From the NCBI RefSeq assembly GCF_000702265.1, contig NZ_JNKZ01000007.1, positions 434,001 through 498,000 of the forward strand: a stretch of DNA of 64,000 bases, given 5' to 3'. This document shows positions 24,270-32,128 of this stretch, piece by piece. The stretch comes from Butyrivibrio sp. NC2002 (GTDB lineage: Bacteria > Bacillota > Clostridia > Lachnospirales > Lachnospiraceae). The translations under genes were made by a program, and so were the position numbers. The notes under the pieces were generated by a model, which did not search any database, was not told the DNA's origin, and was given only the letters and a program-made list of their open reading frames with translations. The stretch's first letter is position 1. Every line of letters starts with the position of its first letter.

Positions 24270-25223
24270 TCAGATGATCGCACTGTCTTCATCAATCTTG
24301 CTTACTACGAAGTTTGCGATAAGTATCGTTACACAGCAGCATACCGACTGGAAGAAGGAAGCCGCAGCAGTTTTTCCTATCGGAGCACTGGACTGAATAG
24401 CTTTGTAAATGTATGTATCGAATGTAGATACTGTCGTATATAGTGACTGAGGTATTCCGCCTGTTACCTGATAGAACAAACCGAAATCTGAATAGAAGAT
24501 TTTTCCGGTATCTAAGATAAGCATCATTACAAGCACTGTCTTTATGCTGGGCATTGTTATGTATTTAGCCTGTTGCCATTTGGTTGCGCCATCCATTACT
24601 GCCGCTTCATATAATGAAGGATCGATTCCGGTGATCGCAGCCAGGTAGATAACCATTCCGTATCCCATGCCCTTCCAGATCTTCATGAAAGTAAGGAAAA
24701 ATGGCCAGTACTGAGGCGACTGATACCACATAACTTTTTCGCCGCCCAGGTGAGTGATCAGCGCATTCAAATATCCTTTGTCAGGAGTAAGAATTGCATA
24801 GACAATGTAGCTTACTACTACCCAAGACATGAAATAAGGAAAGAACATCATTGTCTGGTAGGTTTTTGATAAAAGCTTGCTTCTTAAATTGCTGAGCATA
24901 AGTGCAAAGCCAACCGCTACTGCTGCACCAAGAATAATAAATATGATGTTGTAAACTATCGTATTTCTAAGGAGCATTGCAAATGCGTTTGATTTAAAGA
25001 AATAAGTGAAATTCGACCATCCAACCCATTCACTGTGAAGCAGGCTATACAAGAAACCATGTCCTCCGCTCAGCTTATAATTCTTAAAAGCAATTATTAT
25101 ACCGAACATCGGCAGATACGCAAAAAGTAAAAACCATATTACTGTCGGTAAAGATATAAGCGTAAGATCAAGATCATCTCTTGTAAATTTAAATCGTCTC
25201 TTGGTTTTCTTTTGGTTCTTCAT
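24270..25223 (-). CDS. Sugar ABC transporter permease, LplB/MalF type
   Basis: The product has 317 residues with six predicted membrane helices after a very basic N-terminus (KKTKRRFKFTRDDLDL). LISLPTVIWFLLFAYLPMFG and IIIAFKNYKL are characteristic of LplB-like permeases, and the EAA loop reads YEAAVMDGATKWQQAKYITM, PSIKTV. It is the first gene of the operon that also holds YtcP, the binding protein, the GH42-like protein and GH38, and it diverges from the second LacI gene across an operator-rich region. Confidence 0.94.
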   Translation of the reverse strand: MKNQKKTKRRFKFTRDDLDLTLISLPTVIWFLLFAYLPMFGIIIAFKNYKLSGGHGFLYSLLHSEWVGWSNFTYFFKSNAFAMLLRNTIVYNIIFIILGAAVAVGFALMLSNLRSKLLSKTYQTMMFFPYFMSWVVVSYIVYAILTPDKGYLNALITHLGGEKVMWYQSPQYWPFFLTFMKIWKGMGYGMVIYLAAITGIDPSLYEAAVMDGATKWQQAKYITMPSIKTVLVMMLILDTGKIFYSDFGLFYQVTGGIPQSLYTTVSTFDTYIYKAIQSSAPIGKTAAASFFQSVCCCVTILIANFVVSKIDEDSAII

Positions 25224-25248
25224 TTCAATTTCGCCTTTCCAAATTAAA

Positions 25249-25271
25249 AGTTAACAAAATGTTAATTAACT
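25249..25271. promoter_or_regulatory. TTAAC/GTTAA palindromic operator before the transporter operon
   Basis: AGTTAAC...GTTAATTAACT forms an inverted repeat with an internal perfect GTTAATTAAC palindrome. It lies between the predicted start of transcription and the LplB ribosome site. It shares TTAAC half-sites with the GH3 and CBM9 promoters and is a probable LacI binding site. Confidence 0.6.
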
Positions 25272-25294
25272 TTTTGTTATCATTTTATAATGCA

Positions 25295-25323
25295 ATCTTA
25301 ATATTTCATTAACTCAATGTCAA
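25295..25323 (-). promoter_or_regulatory. Promoter of the transporter-GH38 operon
   Basis: TTGACA (25323-25318), a 17-bp spacer and TAAGAT (25300-25295) on the minus strand. A second choice is TTAATG with TATAAA 17 bp further on, overlapping it. Confidence 0.55.
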
Positions 25324-25349
25324 GTAACGTTGTCGACATTTTCAACATT

Positions 25350-25379
25350 TGCATAATTTTACCTTTTGTAAATTATGCA
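25350..25379. promoter_or_regulatory. 30-bp palindrome TGCATAATTTTAC/GTAAATTATGCA
   Basis: The arms differ by one base and enclose CTTTT. The element lies between the two divergent promoters, about 27 bp upstream of the transporter -35 and 50 bp upstream of the LacI -35. Its sequence differs from the TTAAC sites, so it may bind another regulator or form a DNA cruciform. Confidence 0.5.
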
Positions 25380-25428
25380 ACATGTATATGTTATTAACAA
25401 AAGATAAAAATTAAATTATATTTACCGG

Positions 25429-25457
25429 TTTACATTTTGTTAAATATATGATATGTT
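25429..25457 (+). promoter_or_regulatory. Promoter of the second LacI gene
   Basis: TTTACA (25429-25434), a 17-bp spacer and TATGTT (25452-25457). GTTAA lies within the spacer, which would allow autoregulation. Confidence 0.6.
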
Positions 25458-25489
25458 CAGTTTAAAATAATGTGATGGAGAGTTATACC

Positions 25490-26500
25490 ATGAGAAAAGT
25501 AACTATGCAGGACATCGCAGATGCCCTGGGAGTCTCCAGAGTCACTGTCTGGAAAGTATTCAACAACCAGCCCGGAGTATCCGAATTTTTGAAGTCCGAA
25601 GTACTGGCAAAAGCCAATGAACTCGGCTACAACAAAGGAATTGCCGAGCTTCCTGCAGCAAAAGAGTCAAAAAACATATCTATAGTAGTTTCGAGACCCG
25701 AATCATCTTTTTTCTGGACAAGCATCATACACAGTATGGCTGAAGAATTGTCCCAAAACAGCATCAATCTCATATACACATGTGTGGATCCTATATATAC
25801 AGATAGTTTCCAGCTTCCGAGAACACTTGTTAACGGCTCATTTAATGCTGTTGTTATCATGAATATTTACGATGCACAGATTATCAGACGACTTAACAGT
25901 ATTCCGATTCCGAAAGTATTTCTCGATACTGTTCCTGATGTAACTTTCGGTGATGTAGACGGAGATCTCATTCTTATTGAGGGATACCACACAATCTACA
26001 AGATTACCGAATCAGTCATAAAAAGAGGCGTAAAAGACATCGGTTTCATCGGTGACATAATGTATGCACAGACAAACCACGACAGATACGCCGGTTTCCT
26101 TACATGTATGAAGGATAATAATCTTCCTGTAAATCAGAAATACTGCAAAACAGATAAAATCGACATCTATTCATATAAGCAGGAACTCTTCAACTATCTT
26201 GATAGCCTTGAGACACTGCCCTCTGCATTTATCTGCGTCAGTGACTATATCGCGCACTTTGTGCAGTTCTATCTTGCAGAGCATCCAGGTGCTGCTCCTA
26301 ATGGGATTATCATTACCGGATTTGATGCCAATGATGAATATACCAATGTCGACGGCATCATAACCACCGCAGATGTATGCGTTGAGAAGCTCGGGAAAAG
26401 ACTTGCCAGGCAGTGCATTTACAGAATGACATATAGTGATTCACCTTACGAGCTGACCTATATCAGTCCTAAAATCATATACAGAGATTCAAAATTTTAA
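25490..26500 (+). CDS. LacI family transcriptional regulator (second of two)
   Basis: The product has 336 residues from the ATG at 25490 (GGAGAG site). The HTH (VTMQDIADALGVSRVTVWKV) and hinge are very close to those of the LacI protein at 15334, and the effector domain is a clear paralog (FIGDIMYAQTNHDRYAGF, PSAFICVSDYIAHF, ITGFDANDE). The recognition helix again has Trp-Lys where most LacI proteins have Ser-Arg. It diverges from the LplB-YtcP-SBP-GH operon and likely represses or activates it in response to a mannoside. The two paralogs may share operators but sense different ligands. Confidence 0.9.
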   Translation: MRKVTMQDIADALGVSRVTVWKVFNNQPGVSEFLKSEVLAKANELGYNKGIAELPAAKESKNISIVVSRPESSFFWTSIIHSMAEELSQNSINLIYTCVDPIYTDSFQLPRTLVNGSFNAVVIMNIYDAQIIRRLNSIPIPKVFLDTVPDVTFGDVDGDLILIEGYHTIYKITESVIKRGVKDIGFIGDIMYAQTNHDRYAGFLTCMKDNNLPVNQKYCKTDKIDIYSYKQELFNYLDSLETLPSAFICVSDYIAHFVQFYLAEHPGAAPNGIIITGFDANDEYTNVDGIITTADVCVEKLGKRLARQCIYRMTYSDSPYELTYISPKIIYRDSKF

Positions 26501-26512
26501 GATCCTTCTTCA

Positions 26513-26542
26513 AAGCATCGGTTTAAAAGCCGGTGCTTTTTC
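26513..26542 (+). terminator. Terminator of the second LacI gene
   Basis: AAGCATCGG pairs with CCGGTGCTT (one G-T pair), followed by TTTTTC. Confidence 0.75.
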
Positions 26543-26556
26543 ATTTAATAGAAAAA

Positions 26557-26584
26557 GAAAAGCTGCCCTTGCGGACAGCTTTTC
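26557..26584 (-). terminator. Terminator of ppdK
   Basis: On the minus strand GAAAAGCTGTCC pairs with GGGCAGCTTTTC, followed by a T-rich run. It lies 22 bases after the ppdK stop. Confidence 0.8.
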
Positions 26585-26606
26585 AAAATAAGTTACCTTA
26601 TTTTAA

Positions 26607-29435
26607 TTATTTATTTCTGTTCTCTTTGTAAGCCTTAACTGCAGCATCAACGCCTGCCTTAAGACCTTCAAGACCAGCCTTAGCTACATCAGCTGACTGT
26701 GAAGCAAGTTCCTTTGCGATCTCTTCAGCCTTCTTTGCAGCCTCTTCAAGCTTTGCCTTTGTCTCGTCGTCTACGATAGACTTGTTTGCGCTCTTTTCAG
26801 CCTTCTCGGCGATAGCAGCCTGTGCAGCAGCAAGTCTGGCAACAGGTACACGGAAAGGTGAGCAAGATACATAATCAAGACCAATCTTGTGGCAGAACTC
26901 AACAGATGAAGGATCTCCACCGTGCTCACCACAAATACCAACATGAAGGTTAGGATTAACAGGTTTTCCAAGCTTAATTGCCATTTCCATGAGCTTACCA
27001 ACACCAGTCTGGTCAAGCTTAGCGAAAGGATCGTTCTCGAAGATCTTCTCATCATAGTAAGCGTTAAGGAACTTACCAGCATCATCACGAGAGAATCCAA
27101 ATGTCATCTGTGTAAGATCGTTTGTACCGAAGCAGAAGAAGTCAGCGTCCTTAGCGATATCGTCAGCTGTAAGAGCAGCTCTCGGGATCTCGATCATTGT
27201 ACCAACTTCGTACTCAAGCTTAGCGCCTGCAGCAGCAATCTCAGCATCAGCAGTCTCAACAACTACCTTCTTAACAAACTTAAGCTCTTTCTCTTCACAT
27301 ACAAGAGGGATCATGATCTCAGGCTTAACGTTCCAGTCTGCATGAGCCTTCTGTACTTCAAGAGCAGCTCTGATAACAGCCTTAGTCTGCATCTTAGCAA
27401 TTTCAGGATATGTAACTGCAAGACGGCATCCTCTGTGACCCATCATAGGGTTGAACTCGTGAAGTGAAGCGATGATAGCCTTGATCTCTTCTACGCTCTT
27501 GTGCTGAGCATCAGCAAGCTTCTTGATCTCGTCCTCTGTTGTAGGAACGAACTCGTGAAGCGGGGGATCAAGGAATCTGATAGTAACAGGGCATCCCTCA
27601 AGTGCTTCATAAAGAGCCTTGAAGTCGTTCTGCTGATAAGGAAGGATCTTCTCAAGAGCAGCTTCTCTCTCTTCTACTGTATCTGAGCAGATCATCTCAC
27701 GGAATGCAGCAATTCTGTCTTCCTCGAAGAACATGTGCTCTGTACGGCAAAGACCAATACCCTCTGCACCAAGCTCTCTAGCCTTCTTAGCATCAGCAGG
27801 TGTATCAGCATTTGTACGAACCTTAAGTCTTCTGAACTCATCAGCCCATGCCATGATACGTCCGAACTCGCCAGCGATCTTAGCATCAACTGTTGCAATC
27901 TGACCATCATAGATGTTACCTGTTGTACCATCGATTGAGATGAAGTCTCCTTCGTGGAATTCTTTTCCGCCAAGAGTGAACTTCTTGTTCTCCTCGTCCA
28001 TATTGATGTCGCCACAACCAGATACGCAGCACTCACCCATACCACGAGCAACAACGGCAGCGTGTGATGTCATACCACCACGAACTGTAAGGATACCCTG
28101 AGCAGCCTTCATACCTGTGATATCTTCAGGTGATGTCTCAAGACGAACAAGGATAACCTTTTCGCCTCTCTCATTCCAAGCTACAGCATCATCAGCTGTG
28201 AATACAACCTTACCGCAAGCAGCACCGGGTGATGCACCAAGGCCCTTGCCCATAGGAGTTGCAGCCTTAAGAGCAGCAGCATCAAACTGAGGATGAAGAA
28301 GTGTATCAAGGTTACGAGGATCGATCATTGCTACAGCTTCTTCAGGTGTCTTATGTCCCTCATCAACAAGGTCACAAGCAATCTTAAGAGCAGCAGGAGC
28401 TGTTCTCTTACCATTACGGCACTGAAGCATGTAAAGCTTCTTGTTCTCTACTGTGAACTCCATATCCTGCATATCGTGATAGTGGTTCTCAAGAGTATCA
28501 CAAACCTTGATGAACTCAGCGTATGCTTCAGGGAATTCTTTTTCCATCTGTGCGATCGGCATAGGTGTACGAACACCTGCAACTACGTCTTCACCCTGTG
28601 CATTGATGAGGAACTCACCCATAAGCTTGTTCTCACCTGTTGCAGGATCACGAGTAAATGCAACACCGGTACCAGACTCATTATTAAGGTTACCAAATAC
28701 CATAGGCATTACGTTAACAGCTGTACCCCATGAATAAGGGATATCATTGTCACGACGGTAAACGTTAGCACGAGGGTTATCCCATGAACGGAATACAGCC
28801 TCGATAGCAAGCTTAAGCTGCTCTACAGGATCTGAAGGGAAGTCCTGACCAAGCTGATTCTTGTACTCAGCCTTGAACTGCTCAGCAAGTTCCTTAAGAT
28901 CAGCTGCTGTAAGATCTACGTCATACTTAACACCCTTCTGCTCTTTCATCTTGTCGATGAGCTGCTCGAAGTACTTCTTACCTACTTCCATAACAACGTC
29001 AGAGAACATCTGGATGAAACGACGGTATGAATCATATACGAAACGCTCGAATGCAGGATCAGGATTGCCCTTGATCATTGCTGCAACAACCTCGTCATTA
29101 AGACCAAGGTTAAGGATTGTATCCATCATACCAGGCATTGATGCACGAGCACCTGAACGAACAGATACAAGAAGAGGATTGTTAAGATCACCAAACTTCT
29201 TGCCGTTGATCTCTTCCATCTTCTTAACGCCTTCCATAGCCTGAGCCATGATCTCGTCGTTAATCTTACGTCCATCTTCATAGTACTGTGTACAAGCTTC
29301 TGTAGAAATTGTGAAGCCCTGAGGTACAGGAAGACCGATTGATGTCATCTCAGCGAGGTTTGCACCCTTACCACCAAGGAGGTTTCTCATGGTCATGTCG
29401 CCTTCGCTAAACATGTAAACGTATTTTTTCGCCAT
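26607..29435 (-). CDS. ppdK: Pyruvate, phosphate dikinase with an extra C-terminal tail
   Basis: The product has 942 residues. It interconverts ATP, Pi and pyruvate with AMP, PPi and phosphoenolpyruvate, linking glycolysis and gluconeogenesis in anaerobes. The ATP-grasp domain is N-terminal (FSEGDMTMRNLLGGKGANLA, TGVAFTRDPATGENKLMGEF). The swivelling phosphohistidine domain carries GGMTSHAAVVARGMGECCV with the catalytic His. The PEP/pyruvate barrel ends with CGEHGGDPSSVEFC and SPFRVPVARLAAAQAAI at about residue 875. Family members normally end here (about 870-880). This one continues for 67 residues rich in Ala, Lys and Glu (EEAAKKAEEIAKEL, AGLEGLKAGVDAAVKAY), predicted amphipathic helix. The gene is monocistronic, with a palindrome just before its ribosome site. 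Confidence 0.95.
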   Translation of the reverse strand: MAKKYVYMFSEGDMTMRNLLGGKGANLAEMTSIGLPVPQGFTISTEACTQYYEDGRKINDEIMAQAMEGVKKMEEINGKKFGDLNNPLLVSVRSGARASMPGMMDTILNLGLNDEVVAAMIKGNPDPAFERFVYDSYRRFIQMFSDVVMEVGKKYFEQLIDKMKEQKGVKYDVDLTAADLKELAEQFKAEYKNQLGQDFPSDPVEQLKLAIEAVFRSWDNPRANVYRRDNDIPYSWGTAVNVMPMVFGNLNNESGTGVAFTRDPATGENKLMGEFLINAQGEDVVAGVRTPMPIAQMEKEFPEAYAEFIKVCDTLENHYHDMQDMEFTVENKKLYMLQCRNGKRTAPAALKIACDLVDEGHKTPEEAVAMIDPRNLDTLLHPQFDAAALKAATPMGKGLGASPGAACGKVVFTADDAVAWNERGEKVILVRLETSPEDITGMKAAQGILTVRGGMTSHAAVVARGMGECCVSGCGDINMDEENKKFTLGGKEFHEGDFISIDGTTGNIYDGQIATVDAKIAGEFGRIMAWADEFRRLKVRTNADTPADAKKARELGAEGIGLCRTEHMFFEEDRIAAFREMICSDTVEEREAALEKILPYQQNDFKALYEALEGCPVTIRFLDPPLHEFVPTTEDEIKKLADAQHKSVEEIKAIIASLHEFNPMMGHRGCRLAVTYPEIAKMQTKAVIRAALEVQKAHADWNVKPEIMIPLVCEEKELKFVKKVVVETADAEIAAAGAKLEYEVGTMIEIPRAALTADDIAKDADFFCFGTNDLTQMTFGFSRDDAGKFLNAYYDEKIFENDPFAKLDQTGVGKLMEMAIKLGKPVNPNLHVGICGEHGGDPSSVEFCHKIGLDYVSCSPFRVPVARLAAAQAAIAEKAEKSANKSIVDDETKAKLEEAAKKAEEIAKELASQSADVAKAGLEGLKAGVDAAVKAYKENRNK

Positions 29436-29448
29436 TTCACTACCTTTC

Positions 29449-29469
29449 TTACCGAAAACGTTTCGGTAA
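29449..29469 (-). promoter_or_regulatory. Palindrome before ppdK, possible LacI/CcpA-class operator or leader hairpin
   Basis: TTACCGAAA and TTTCGGTAA form perfect 9-bp arms around ACG. The element lies 14 bases before the ppdK start, adjoining the AAAGG ribosome site. The GAAA-CG-TTTC core is like operators of the LacI family with a central CG, unlike the TTAAC sites of the glycan locus. In RNA it would form a short hairpin beside the ribosome site. Confidence 0.6.
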
Positions 29470-29553
29470 AACCCTTTCCATTTTTGCTACTAATTTTATA
29501 TATAATTAACTATGATCAAGCATAGCAATTATCAGTAATTATCATTCATCCCG

Positions 29554-30438
29554 TTACTGTGGGATAAATCCTTCAAATATAAAGATATCAAATCTGCCGC
29601 GATTATTATCGAGTTCTTCCTGGCTGCGTATTGTCCAGGCAGCTGCAGTGTTCCTGTACAGGCCATGGCAGATCATTCTTGAAAGATTATTCGCATGCTT
29701 GTGATTGTATGCGATAAAATCAGGTCTTGTAAGAAAATTAAACATAAGGAATGCAAGCATTATGTATACCGGTGTGCGCATCACCTTATCTATCTCATGG
29801 AAAAACTCCTCAGACAGTTGTCCTCTGAAGACTTCATTATGATTATCCTTAAACCATCTGACGCCAAAAGGATTAAAAGACTCTATACAATAAACTCCCT
29901 TGTAATCCTTAAGCAGCTCCCATGCCTTATTGCAGACAGACATATCAAATCTCTCTATCTTGAATTCAATAATAAGCGGAACCTTGCCGTCTACCAGTCT
30001 GAGGAAATCTTCAAACCTTGGTATCTTTTCATCCGAATCAAGCAGATGAAACTTCTGAAGTTCTTCGAAGGTGTAGTCACATACTTTGCCTGCAACACCA
30101 TATGAACCGTCTTCGTTTTTCACTGCATTTTCTAAGGATGCACCTTCTTCATATCTGGCAACTCTTGCCAAAGTAAAATCATGGAAAATAACCGGAACCC
30201 CATCTTTTGAGAGTTGAACATCAAGTTCTATTCCATACCCTGCATCAACAGCTTTTTTGAAAGCAGCCATGGAATTCTCCGGAGCCATGGTTTTATTGTC
30301 ATGCAATCCTCTGTGGGCATATAAATTCTGAGCAAGCAATTTTTCGGAAATTGTTTTCTTTCGCATCCCGGGCATAATAGCCAGAAAATACAGGACGACC
30401 AAAACAATAATAACAATCAACAAAACTTTAAAAAACAT
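29554..30438 (-). CDS. Membrane-anchored glycerophosphodiester phosphodiesterase
   Basis: The product has 294 residues. An N-terminal hydrophobic helix (VLLIVIIVLVVLYFLAIMPG) anchors it. The GDPD barrel shows NLYAHRGLHDN with the first catalytic His, APENSMAAFKKAVDAGYGIELDVQ with the metal-binding Glu and Asp, and DGVPVIFHDFTLARV with the second His. Length and motifs fit bacterial GDPD enzymes that split glycerophosphodiesters to glycerol 3-phosphate and an alcohol, used in lipid or teichoic acid turnover. It is preceded by an AGGAAG site; no clear operon partner is present. Substrate not determinable. Confidence 0.9.
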   Translation of the reverse strand: MFFKVLLIVIIVLVVLYFLAIMPGMRKKTISEKLLAQNLYAHRGLHDNKTMAPENSMAAFKKAVDAGYGIELDVQLSKDGVPVIFHDFTLARVARYEEGASLENAVKNEDGSYGVAGKVCDYTFEELQKFHLLDSDEKIPRFEDFLRLVDGKVPLIIEFKIERFDMSVCNKAWELLKDYKGVYCIESFNPFGVRWFKDNHNEVFRGQLSEEFFHEIDKVMRTPVYIMLAFLMFNFLTRPDFIAYNHKHANNLSRMICHGLYRNTAAAWTIRSQEELDNNRGRFDIFIFEGFIPQ

Positions 30439-30584
30439 CTTAAATTACTTCCTACTGTTAACCTTATTTAACACCCAAAATATTTTAATATTTAAAGCAG
30501 TTTTTGACAAGTAAAAATTTAAAATGTCAAGTACAAAATCAAAAACAACAGTAAAAATTAAGTAAAATCTTTGCTTTTTAATAG

Positions 30585-30625
30585 AAAAAAAGAAAAACAG
30601 CAATCAAATGCCGTTTTTCTTTTTA
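30585..30625 (-). terminator. Terminator of the MFS transporter gene
   Basis: On the minus strand AAAGAAAAACGGC and GCTGTTTTTCTTT pair around a short loop (CATTTGATT), ending in a T-run, directly after the MFS stop. Confidence 0.75.
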
Positions 30626-30630
30626 TAAGT

Positions 30631-31959
30631 TTAGTCATCGATATCAAAATTTTCCAGAATATGTTTCTTCTTTGGCGGTTTTGAGTCTCCGTGTTTTACC
30701 ATCATCATCGTCACAAATGCAAGGCATGAAAAGATAAACGCATATGGGAATAATGTCCTGTATGATACATGTTCAAGCAAAAAGCCCGAAAAAATCGGTG
30801 TAAACACCTGCGCAGCCATCGAAAAAGTATAGTAAAGACCTGTATATTTTCCGATAACTGAGCTCCTTCCCATTTCAACAACCATGGGATAAGAATTAAC
30901 ATTTATTGCAGCCCAGCCTATTCCGATGATCGCAAAGTAAAAATTCAGAGCCGGATTATATTGGGGCATAAGCGCTGCGGCTATATAGCACAGACTCATA
31001 AGTGTAATACCCATCAAAATCGTCAGCTTTCTACCTATTTTCATAGAAAGTGAACCTATCGGAAGATATGCAATTACAGCTGCTACGGTTGCTATCATGA
31101 GGCAGTCGGCATATGCTCCGTTATGAAGATCCCACACCTCTGTGACGTACCTTGAAAATGCTGTTGTTACAGCATTGTAGGCGGTAAACCATAAAAAGAC
31201 GGATATGAGAAGGAAACTCATACTTTTTCTTACTTCTCCTGATAAAACTTCTTTTACCTGTCCATCATCTGTTTTTACATTAACAGCGGGATTTTCACCA
31301 AGTTTCTCGCCCTCTCCGTCAAAATCAGGCACATCTTTTCTTACTTCCGTCATCAGCTTTTTTTCAGGAATCGTGATAAACAAAAGAAGCACCGTAAGGA
31401 CCATGAATATCACAAGAGATATCATAAGAGGAATGTAATTGGTATCCGCTTCATTTTCTGCCGACTTAAGCAGCATCTTTATCATCACAAGGGTGTATAC
31501 CGCGCCGAGAGTTCCCATGAGATTTATTATCGCATTGGCTCTGCTTCTGTCAGCAGCGGGTGTAAGCTCAGGCATTAGAGCAACTGCAGGCGAACGGTAT
31601 GTTCCCATGGACACAAGAAGCAAAAACAAAATGGCTATAAAAAGAGCCAGATTGCCGGAAACATGAGCCGTGTAGATCAGTGTAAACAAAAGGACTACGG
31701 AAACAGCGGTTCCGCACAGTATAAAAGGCATTCTTTTTCCTATGCGTGAATCTGTCTTATCTGAAAGTGAACCAAATAAAGGCAGTAGAAATAGTGCGAG
31801 TACATTATCCAGCGCCATTATAGCTCCGGTCCACGTCTCTCCTAGCCCGAAATGATAAGTCAGGATCTTTGGTATTTCATTGTCATAAAACTGCCAGAAA
31901 GAGCAGATTGACATAAATGCCAGTCCTATCAGGATAGTTCTTTTGTAGTTAAATTTCAT
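30631..31959 (-). CDS. MFS transporter, SLC45/GPH-like (probable sugar carrier)
   Basis: The product has 442 residues from the ATG at 31959, chosen because GGGGG lies at ribosome-site distance; an ATG at 31992 is nearly at the expected start of transcription. Twelve membrane helices are predicted with a long cytoplasmic loop in the middle (about residues 195-245). FGLGETWTGAIMALDNVLAL and FGSLSDKTDSRIGKRMPFIL form the MFS signature after helix 2, with the D-x-R-x-G-x-R-x-P motif typical of GPH/SLC45 sugar-proton carriers. Substrate unknown. It stands alone between GDPD and the divergent ABC-F gene. Confidence 0.85.
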   Translation of the reverse strand: MKFNYKRTILIGLAFMSICSFWQFYDNEIPKILTYHFGLGETWTGAIMALDNVLALFLLPLFGSLSDKTDSRIGKRMPFILCGTAVSVVLLFTLIYTAHVSGNLALFIAILFLLLVSMGTYRSPAVALMPELTPAADRSRANAIINLMGTLGAVYTLVMIKMLLKSAENEADTNYIPLMISLVIFMVLTVLLLFITIPEKKLMTEVRKDVPDFDGEGEKLGENPAVNVKTDDGQVKEVLSGEVRKSMSFLLISVFLWFTAYNAVTTAFSRYVTEVWDLHNGAYADCLMIATVAAVIAYLPIGSLSMKIGRKLTILMGITLMSLCYIAAALMPQYNPALNFYFAIIGIGWAAINVNSYPMVVEMGRSSVIGKYTGLYYTFSMAAQVFTPIFSGFLLEHVSYRTLFPYAFIFSCLAFVTMMMVKHGDSKPPKKKHILENFDIDD

Positions 31960-32128
31960 GATGTTATTACCCCCAACAATATCTTTTTTCATAATATAAG
32001 TATTATAACAAGAAATCCCACGTAAAACTTTTAATAACATTGCTTTTTTTATTTACATCAAATATAATACCAAATTGGTTATATTATAGTAGAAACACAA
32101 TCGAAACAACTTGGAGGGAATCCACAGC

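Noticed and set aside
26922-27467. Long plus-strand ORFs opposite ppdK
   Set aside because: Codon bias of ppdK creates antisense open frames; no ribosome sites and no protein-like composition.
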